A program made the translations under genes and the position numbers. The notes under the pieces are model-generated. The model worked only from the letters and a program-made list of their open reading frames with translations. It was not told where the DNA came from and made no database searches. Of a stretch of 5,583 bases of DNA, positions 5,448 to 5,583 are shown in pieces. The stretch lies in contig CAZXLJ010000160.1 in assembly GCA_964641175.1 (NCBI GenBank), positions 1 through 5,583 of the forward strand. The letters are read 5' to 3'. The stretch comes from CAYNST01 sp964641175 (lineage in GTDB: Bacteria; Pseudomonadota; Gammaproteobacteria; Pseudomonadales; Cellvibrionaceae). Every line of letters begins with the position of its first letter. The stretch's first letter is position 1.

Positions 5448-5583
5448 ATGGTGCCGCCTATATCGGCAAAACAGCCGTTGGGAACCTCTGATCAAGTCCG
5501 AATAGCGTCGGGCTTACAGCGCTTTGCGAGATCAGGGCGGCGCTTCGAAGGCATGCTGACTGCCTGTCGAGAAGCGCCAACGC
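5448..5583 (+). CDS. Possible start of an unknown divergent gene, cut by the window edge
   Basis: From ATG 5448 the plus-strand frame stays open for 45 codons to the window edge. A GGCGGA-like ribosome binding site lies 6 bases upstream (5436-5441), and an extended -10-like TGGCATAAT is at 5408-5416. The predicted start, MVPPISAKQPLG, and the later FARSGRRFEGMLTACREAP are not from a family I recognise. The arrangement would be a gene divergent from GFA. The short open length could be chance, and the sequence from 5480 also resembles an insertion-sequence end, which would argue against a real gene. Confidence 0.3.
   Translation, partial: MVPPISAKQPLGTSDQVRIASGLQRFARSGRRFEGMLTACREAPT

Noticed and set aside
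1..5583. Defence system, CRISPR array, tRNA or toxin-antitoxin pair
   Set aside because: I scanned for regularly spaced repeats, tRNA-like cloverleafs and paired small genes and saw none; the five genes all belong to ordinary enzyme families.

Overview
The window carries five complete genes, all on the minus strand, in a sequence of roughly even GC content. The type of organism is inferred, not proven. Two proteins have Gram-negative-style lipoprotein signal peptides, and the GFA, VOC/PhnB-like and OafA-type acyltransferase genes are the usual accessory content of Proteobacteria. A soil- or plant-litter-associated gammaproteobacterium, or a close relative, would fit. No ribosomal or other phylogenetic marker is present to confirm this.

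Layout in the direction of transcription (high to low coordinates): a small zinc-binding GFA-family protein (5211-4813); a lipidated family-11 glycoside hydrolase, an endo-1,4-beta-xylanase (4556-3741); a lipidated type-B carboxylesterase (3636-2074); a membrane acyltransferase of the OafA/acyltransferase-3 family (1750-665); and a small PhnB-like VOC-fold protein (546-61). The gaps between genes are 256, 104, 323 and 118 bases. Only the xylanase and the esterase look like one transcription unit.

The biological core is the xylanase-esterase pair. Both proteins end their signal peptide in a lipobox cysteine, and neither has Asp at +2. Both are therefore predicted to sit on the outer membrane rather than be freely secreted. 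A backbone-cutting xylanase beside an ester-cleaving enzyme suggests a small surface-attached unit that cuts decorated xylan and removes ester substituents. The substrate of the esterase is inferred only from this context. The GFA, acyltransferase and VOC genes have no evident connection to xylan and look like independent units.

The non-coding DNA has several clear secondary structures: a perfect 10-bp inverted repeat upstream of the xylanase (4654-4683), an 8-bp stem with a UUCG loop in the leader of the GFA gene (5243-5262), and a GC-rich hairpin between xylanase and esterase (3707-3732). The right end (about 5448-5583) may hold the start of a divergent plus-strand gene or the tip of an insertion sequence. 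Neither is certain. I see no CRISPR array, tRNA, rRNA, defence system or other clearly new multi-gene system.
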